Notes under the pieces: model-generated
What the model was told of the DNA's origin: nothing
Databases searched by the model: none
Seen by the model: only the letters and a program-made list of their open reading frames with translations
Assembly: GCA_017506865.1 (NCBI GenBank)
Contig: JAFCMP010000390.1
Span: 186,001 to 250,000, forward strand
Length of the DNA: 64,000 nt
DNA from: Tribonema minus
Lineage: Eukaryota > Sar > Xanthophyceae > Tribonematales > Tribonemataceae
Direction of reading: 5' to 3'
Part shown: positions 58,581 through 64,000 of the stretch, one piece after another
Position numbering within the stretch: position 1 is the first letter of the stretch
How the letters are laid out: each line of letters opens with the position of its first letter
Position numbers and translations under genes: made by a program

Positions 58581-59038
58581 GGTTGTGGGGTGTTGGTGGT
58601 AGTGTGAAGAGGGGGAAGCCTGTTTGCGTTTGAGTCTCTCTTCGGAGAAGGAATGTTGCATTGAGTGCACATCCAAAGAGAGGGCTTTTCGCGCCCCTTG
58701 CGAAGTGAAATTAATAAAAGTACACACCACACGCAACAGTCAAGTGACAGGACCACAATGTATTTAAACCACACGTGGGGGAGTGCCTCTGCACTTGACA
58801 TACCGCTGGCGCGGCAGACAGCACGCGAGGCCATCCACAGCCGTTTGCGCCAGCTCGCAAGTCCTACACACCGTGATGTCTTGTCGGAAGCTTTGGCCGA
58901 TGCCACGCTAGGACGCGAACGTCCGACGATGAAACAACATTGCGGTCCTCCTCCTGCACTTCGCCAGTTGGAAACCACCAAGCACCGCGGCGGCAGCGCC
59001 CACAAGCGTTGCGATACACACGGCGCGGTGGCCGGCCG

Positions 59039-59402
59039 TCACACCAGGTCGAACGTCGCCGCCTCCGTGACTGCCTGCAGCAGCTTGCGCCGCAGCGCCG
59101 CCTCGCTCGCGTAGTCCGGCACGTCCAGGTGCAGGAAGCACGTGTGCGCCACGGGCAGCGCCGCTGGCAGCGCACCGTGATGACGGCAAAGCCACCGCCG
59201 CCGCTGCTGCCGCCGCCGCCGCCGCCGCCGCCGCTGCTGCCGCCGCTGCTGCCGCTGCCGGATGCCGGCGGCAGCGATGGCGACCCGCACACAAAGACCA
59301 GGAAGCGTCGCAGCGTATCCTCGCCGAGGGAGAGGAGGAGGGCAGCCAGCGCGGCACGCCGCTGGCGGGCGGGAAGTTGTACCAGCGGAGCGCTGAGACG
59401 AC
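59039..59402 (-). pseudogene. HECT E3 ubiquitin ligase C-lobe relic
   Basis: After an acceptor-like CGCGCAG the minus strand reads RRAALAALLLSLGEDTLRRF, then LVFVCGSPSLPP, a Gly/Ser-rich insertion and GGFAVITVR, as in a HECT C-lobe. About 59170-59180 the frame shifts, and the other frame gives LPVAHTCFLHLDVPDYASE, then AALRRKLLQAVTEA, ending FDLV and stop. LP-x-AHTC contains the catalytic Cys (codon near 59140). The N-lobe and upstream exons are absent: the opposite-strand S41 gene starts 160 bp away. A truncated, frameshifted relic is most likely; a sequencing indel in a living gene with distant exons is the alternative. Confidence 0.6.
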
Positions 59403-59566
59403 CTGCGCGGCAGCACGCGAGAGATGGCGGGAATAGAGAAGGCGGTCGAATTTGAGCAGCCGCAGAGCAGGGCAGCAAGTATGCCCCCTTCAACGAACGG
59501 TTGAACTCGAGTGAGTCAGCGAGTGAGTGCCCCGTTGGCCTCCGGTTGATCACAACGCCGATCGCC

Positions 59567-62500
59567 ATGAGGCCTTGCCTGCTGCTGGCGCTGCTGGCGC
59601 CCGCTTCAGCATTTGTAGGTGGGGCCTCCAGCCTGCAGACGCGCCCTTTTCTGTCTGGCTCGAGACCGACTGGACCTGCGTCATCGGGAGCAGCGGCTTC
59701 AAGGCTGATCCACGCAACCAACAAGCAAAGGCGCGCCTGGGATCTGTATGTAAAGCAAGTTAATGGAGAAGACTCCGAGCCACGCCTCGATCTCCTCTCT
59801 CGGGTGCAACAATTTCTGTACAAGCCTGTAAATATCACCGTCCCGTGGGAAAGCCTGAAAATAGCAGGACTTGGTGGCTTGGGAGGCCTGCTGCTTGGCT
59901 CTGTTCTGTGTATTACTCTGTTCCTGACGCCATATGGGCCCGTGAGCAGCGGCATCGAAAGAAGCCTGGAGCTGTTTGAGAATGTGCTCGTGGACCTTGA
60001 CGAGGCAAGTCAACCCTTTCCGCGCCGTTGTTAGCACCTCAGGCTGAGCGTGTTGCCTGCTACTGTTTGACAGGAAGGCAGTCAATCGTTTCTTATCTGC
60101 CATCACGCTTGCTTGTATCTTCTGCAGAGCTACGTGGATGAGGTGGACGTGCAGCAGCTGCTGCAGCAAGCCATAAGTGAGTTGAAGTGCCCGGAGATAT
60201 GCCTCTGTAGTTTGTACGCAAGGAGATGAAGCCTTTGCCTCAGAACCGCCAGCTGCATCACTGGTGCTTATATACATATTCGTGCTGCTCAGTGACAGGT
60301 CTTGGTGGCACCTTGAACTTGGCCGCCAATGGTCTTGCGTGACCGTTGCACTTCACATGCTGATGCAAGGTGGTGCAATGTCAACTGCGCAGCATCACCG
60401 CAGCCAGATCTGTCCGCTTGCACACCTGCTGTTTGTTGTAGCAGGCCTGAGTCTTTGCGGTGCACCAGCGGGTGTCATCCATCACACACACAATTGCTTA
60501 CACTTTGATGTATTGCGTCAGAGCCATGGCCGGGGCTCATTGTTTTGACCCTGCTCCATGCCTGTGCCAATAATGCCGCAGGTGGAATGCTGAGGACACT
60601 GGACCCCTACACCGAGTTCGAAAATAAGGAGGACGCGGTCACTCTGCAGGAGTCCGTGTCAGGGAAGTACGGGGGTGTGGGGCTGGTGATTTCTGGGGAG
60701 ACCAAGCTGGCGCAGCAGGAGAGGAACAGGTCTGGACGAAACCAGCCGAACCGCAACATCCAGGTACGCAGCAACGGTTGCAAGATACCGGCTGCATTCC
60801 CGTTCAAACTGTACATTTCACTGGCGTGCTTTTTTTGTCCTCCCCACGAAAGTGCAACTGTCTGCAGCTGACCCCCTTCGCACTCCCACACCGCCCGCAG
60901 GTCGTGTCGGCGTTCGAGGGGTACGCATTCGACGCGGGCATGCGGCCAGGCGACACGCTCGTGTCTGTGGGTGGCACGTCCATCGAGGGCCTCACGGTGG
61001 ACTCTGTGCGGGACCTGCTGAGAGGGTCGCCGGACACCGAGGTCCCCGTCCGCTTCACGCGTGAGGGGGTGAATCTGGACGGCAAGGGCGTCCCCCAGCC
61101 GCTTGAGGTGGGATATGAGGGGGGGCAGGGACCCCTGTCACGTGGTCATTGGGAGAATGTCTTGGAACCGATCTGTACTCAGTGTTGTTTGAAGGGTGCA
61201 TGCCAGTCAACTTGTGCACTTTCACACGCGGGGCAAGCAGATGTTGCATTTGACGGAGCAGACGGCTCTGCTGCAGGCAAATGCGTTACTCCGCCTCCGG
61301 TGGCAGAAAACATGGCCACAGCGGCGCGCCGACAGTGTTTGAACAGGCGGTGGTGCAATATCCGCTGCTGTCAGTTGACACTGTTGCAACTATGAATGAT
61401 ATATAGAAGTAGAAGTATATGCCTATGGTGCTCAGCCTGAATTTGCTCTTCCTGCAGGATTCAGAGACCTCACTGTGAGACGTGTTGCACCTCAGCGCAT
61501 GACCCTTGCACGGGAGTTCATGACATGGCAACATTGTCTACAATAGCCTTCAGAAGTAGTTGAATGCCAAGTCGCACAGTGTTGCACTCCTGGTATGGAC
61601 AGCAAAACTAGACCTGTATGATGATGTATGCCATTGCAGCCATTTGGCAGGCTACCATATGTGCACAGACCCGTGACGTCCCTCCCTGCCCCTGCAGTGG
61701 GTCACTTTCCGAGGGCTTGCACGGCGCCCCTGCACCGCCTTGAACCATCCTCTCATCATGATGCCGCTGGCTCTTGTCTCGTGTGGCATGCGCAGGTCAT
61801 CCTCAAGCGCCGCATGGTCAAGGTGAGCGACGTGAAGCTGGCCACGCTCGTGGGCTCCCCTGCGGACGGCGTCGGCTACGTGCAGCTCAGCGGGTTCTCG
61901 CCGTCTGCTGGCAAGGACCTCGCAGGTACGTATGTATGTATGGTCTGCCAGGCTGAACATCATCACCATGCTTTCGCAGCCGCCGAGAAGCGGCACAGTC
62001 TCGATGGGCTGTCTTGGCGCGCAATGCCTCTTTGTGCGCACGCCACCTGTGTCAGGGGAGCGAACGTGGTCATAACACACTCACTACCTTGCCACCATTG
62101 CAGGAGGTAGTCCACCCCTCGTATCAATGGACAGCCTCAGGTATACTCGCGCATGTACGTGACAACAGCCCTGACGGGACTTGTGATCTACAAGAAGGTG
62201 GCTATTGAATGAAATTCATCGTCATCAGCAACTGATGTGAACATAATTCCAGAAAAACACACATAGCATGTCAGCATCAATTGAAACCTTGTTGTCAGAG
62301 GGGCAACTTCAACCTGTTGAGCATGCAGGTAGGGGCACCTTCAACTTGCGTGCATGTGCATCAGTCTCAAGTACACTGCTGCCTTTTCAAAATACGATGC
62401 TGTGCGATGAGCGGTGAAAGTGTTGAGAATACAGGCATTGGTGGCATGACGTACGCTTCAATGTGCTTTTCATAAGGCATGGATGCTGCGCTTCTGTAGC

Positions 62501-64000
62501 GGCAGCTGATGTTCACATGTGTGCGAGGCTAAGCATTCTGTCTCTCAACCCTTCCTGTCTGTCGTGTGTGTGTGCCTGTCGCAGCGGCTCTGCATGCGCT
62601 GGACATGACGGCCCCAAAGGTATGTATATTTTATTGTGTGCCTTCCTTGTGCAATTGCGCTGCAACAGTGTGCATCGTCGCCGCTGCTATCCCGCACTGT
62701 CGTCTTGAGACGTGTTCACTTGTCTGAACTTCAGTTACACGGATGCAATCTGTGTACATACTTCAACTGCATACTTCCAAGTTTAAATATGCACATACGT
62801 GATAGTAGTATTATGCACTTGTGAGTGAAGCAATTGCAGCAGCATTGTTGTTCCGGCAAGGACACCCCAATCCCACCGCTGCAAGTGCTGTACATGACAG
62901 GGCGAGCTGTTTCCGTTCCTGACGCAGCTCGTGCTCGTGCCGCGCTGCTCGCTCGACAGGGCCTCTCTGGACTCATTCTGGACCTGCGCGGCAACCCCGG
63001 TGGACTGCTTGAGAGCGCGGTGGAGGTGTCTGCGGCGCTGGTACCGCAGGGCAGCGACATTGTGTTTGCCAAGGGGCGCGCATTTGGCGAGGTGGGGGAG
63101 ATCTTCAAGTTCTTCTTGGAGTTCATTTTTTGATGTTTGTCAAACAGGGTTGCTGGGGACTTTTTGAAGTTTGTTTGAGCACTTACACAAGTTATACACA
63201 CTACTGAAGTATACATTGATATATGTCCGCCTGCACATGTACTACATACACGTGCGACTCGCACCGTCATCACTGCCATTGCCATCTCGGCACCAGCGCC
63301 GCTGCTGCACGTATCCTCACCGCCAATCAACGTATGCGCGCGTGTTCATCGCGCAGGCCAAGTACAAGAGTGCCTCCGCGCCGCTGCGGCGCGCCGAGGT
63401 GCCGCTGGCGATCCTCACCAACTCGGGCACTGCGAGCGCGGCGGAAATTGTGTCGGGTGCCATACAGGACACGGACTCCGGCGTGATTGTGGGCGTGGGC
63501 AAGGGGCGCACCTTTGGCAAGGGCCTCGTCCAAAACGTCAGGGTGCGTTTGACACGCCCATGGTGCACTTTTTAGGCTGTTTCATGGGCATTGCTTGTGT
63601 ACTCGTATATTTGTAACGTATTGCTTGTGTACTCAAGTATTTGTAACGTCAGGGTGCGTTCGACACGACCATGGTGAACTTTCTAAGCTCTTGCATGGGT
63701 GTTGACTGAATATACCATGTATTCGTACAGGACTTCAGAGTGTTAGGGCAAGCAGCATCGGTCAACCGCAAGTCAGACTGCGCTTTGCAACAGTTGTGTG
63801 TGTATGCACGCAGGGCGCGCCTAGAGCGTCAGCGCAAGTACTTACTCAACAAGGTTACCGCTGCGACGCCGCATCTCGCCCCCGCAGCCGCTGCCCTACG
63901 ACTCCGCCCTCAAGTACACGGTTGCCAAGTACTACACGCCCAGCGGCAGGTGCATTCAGAGCGTCAACTACGGGGGCACCAGCAGGGAGCTCGTGGCCAG
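59567..64000 (+). CDS. ctpA: S41 C-terminal processing protease (CtpA-like), plastid-targeted, 3' end beyond window
   Basis: CtpA-type proteases trim C-termini of lumenal or periplasmic substrates, in plastids the D1 precursor. The leader [19 protein letters not shown] is a signal peptide with the ASAF plastid motif; a TM helix follows ([20 protein letters not shown]). Exon 3 has LDPYTEF; exon 4 is the PDZ domain ([13 protein letters not shown]). The protease core includes [23 protein letters not shown] (catalytic Ser) and TFGKGLVQ (catalytic Lys). Exons: 59567-60004, 60128-60176, 60582-60763, 60901-61107, 61796-61925, 62585-62619 and/or an acceptor at 62928, 62960-63091, 63357-63542, 63888-64000+. 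Intron 1 has a GC donor. The segment before ILDLRGN can be coded by either of two in-frame alternatives (see findings). The window ends at SRELVA. Confidence 0.95.
63534..63660 (+). repeat. Duplicated splice-donor segment in the S41 gene
   Basis: AACGTCAGGGTGCGTT occurs at 63534-63549 (end of exon 8 and donor) and again at 63645-63660, followed by similar flanks (GACACG-CCATGGTG). A shorter repeat (GCTTGTGTACTC..TATTTGTAACG) lies between. The period is 111 bp. Translation past the first copy meets TAG within about ten codons. Confidence 0.8.

Larger units (their letters stand above)
56072..59038. other. Repeat-rich gene-poor region
   Basis: About 3 kb containing three sets of direct repeats (listed separately) and a 582-codon plus-strand ORF (56885-58633). 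That ORF reads through the repeats and has no domain-like pattern. I support no gene here. Confidence 0.5.

Noticed and set aside
56885-58633. 582-codon plus-strand ORF
   Set aside because: It runs through unrelated direct repeats, has no domain-like pattern, and the repeat motif is read in different frames in different copies. A long ORF is expected by chance in GC-rich DNA.
58864-59955. 363-codon minus-strand ORF as a complete gene
   Set aside because: Only its middle (59402 to about 59170) resembles a HECT C-lobe; its N-terminal part is antisense to S41 exon 1, and the true HECT ending is in another frame.
1-64000. tRNA, rRNA or snoRNA genes
   Set aside because: No cloverleaf with a convincing GGTTCRA box or conserved rRNA segment was seen by eye. 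A covariance scan was not possible, so absence is not proven.

Overview
This window is nuclear DNA of a GC-rich, intron-rich eukaryotic alga, probably one with a secondary red plastid (haptophyte or ochrophyte). The reasons are: GT-AG introns in nearly every gene; a cytosolic 60S ribosomal protein gene; bacterial-type organelle proteins encoded with nuclear presequences; and two N-termini that look like bipartite plastid leaders with an A-x-A-F cleavage context (LepA around residues 17-21, S41 protease at residues 13-16). A bHLH-PAS factor of the type known from ochrophytes also fits. I cannot separate haptophyte from ochrophyte from this sequence alone.

Layout, left to right. At 589-1984 (-) is the 5' part of an organellar initiation factor IF-3. 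It is head-to-head with a complete plastid LepA/EF4 GTPase at 2226-9721 (+, 15 exons). A very long polynucleotide phosphorylase (PNPase) gene occupies 11168-30209 (-, at least 26 exons), with an unusual acidic/Ala-rich tail and a SAP-like module. It is head-to-head, 129 bp apart, with cytosolic ribosomal protein L12 at 30339-33406 (+, 6 exons). Then come SDF2 (33886-35702, -, 4 exons), a bactofilin-like protein (36680-40403, +, 5 exons), a DHHC palmitoyltransferase (41388-46485, +, about 9 exons) and a single-exon bHLH-PAS regulator (48995-50485, -). From 50.4 to 59.4 kb the sequence is repeat-rich: an almost identical inverted duplication of the bHLH-PAS promoter and first codons, a second diverged inverted repeat, a small membrane-protein ORF, a polyQ/Ala exon, tandem repeats and a HECT-domain relic. 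The window ends inside a plastid-type S41 C-terminal processing protease (59567-64000, +).

Four of the nine recognised genes serve organelle gene expression or proteostasis: IF-3 and PNPase probably in mitochondria, LepA and the S41 protease probably in plastids. RPL12 and SDF2 are housekeeping genes of the cytosol and ER. The DHHC enzyme, bactofilin-like protein and bHLH-PAS factor are membrane, cytoskeletal and regulatory genes. There is no operon or single pathway; the clearest organisation is two head-to-head promoter pairs.

Exon boundaries were worked out by hand from splice sites, codon phase and family similarity. No alignment or transcript data was available. The strongest oddities are the PNPase-SAP fusion, the bactofilin-like domain in a nuclear gene, the inverted duplication of the bHLH-PAS 5' region, recurrent GC-AG introns with a GCAAG(T/C) donor, and C-tracts placed just before splice acceptors.
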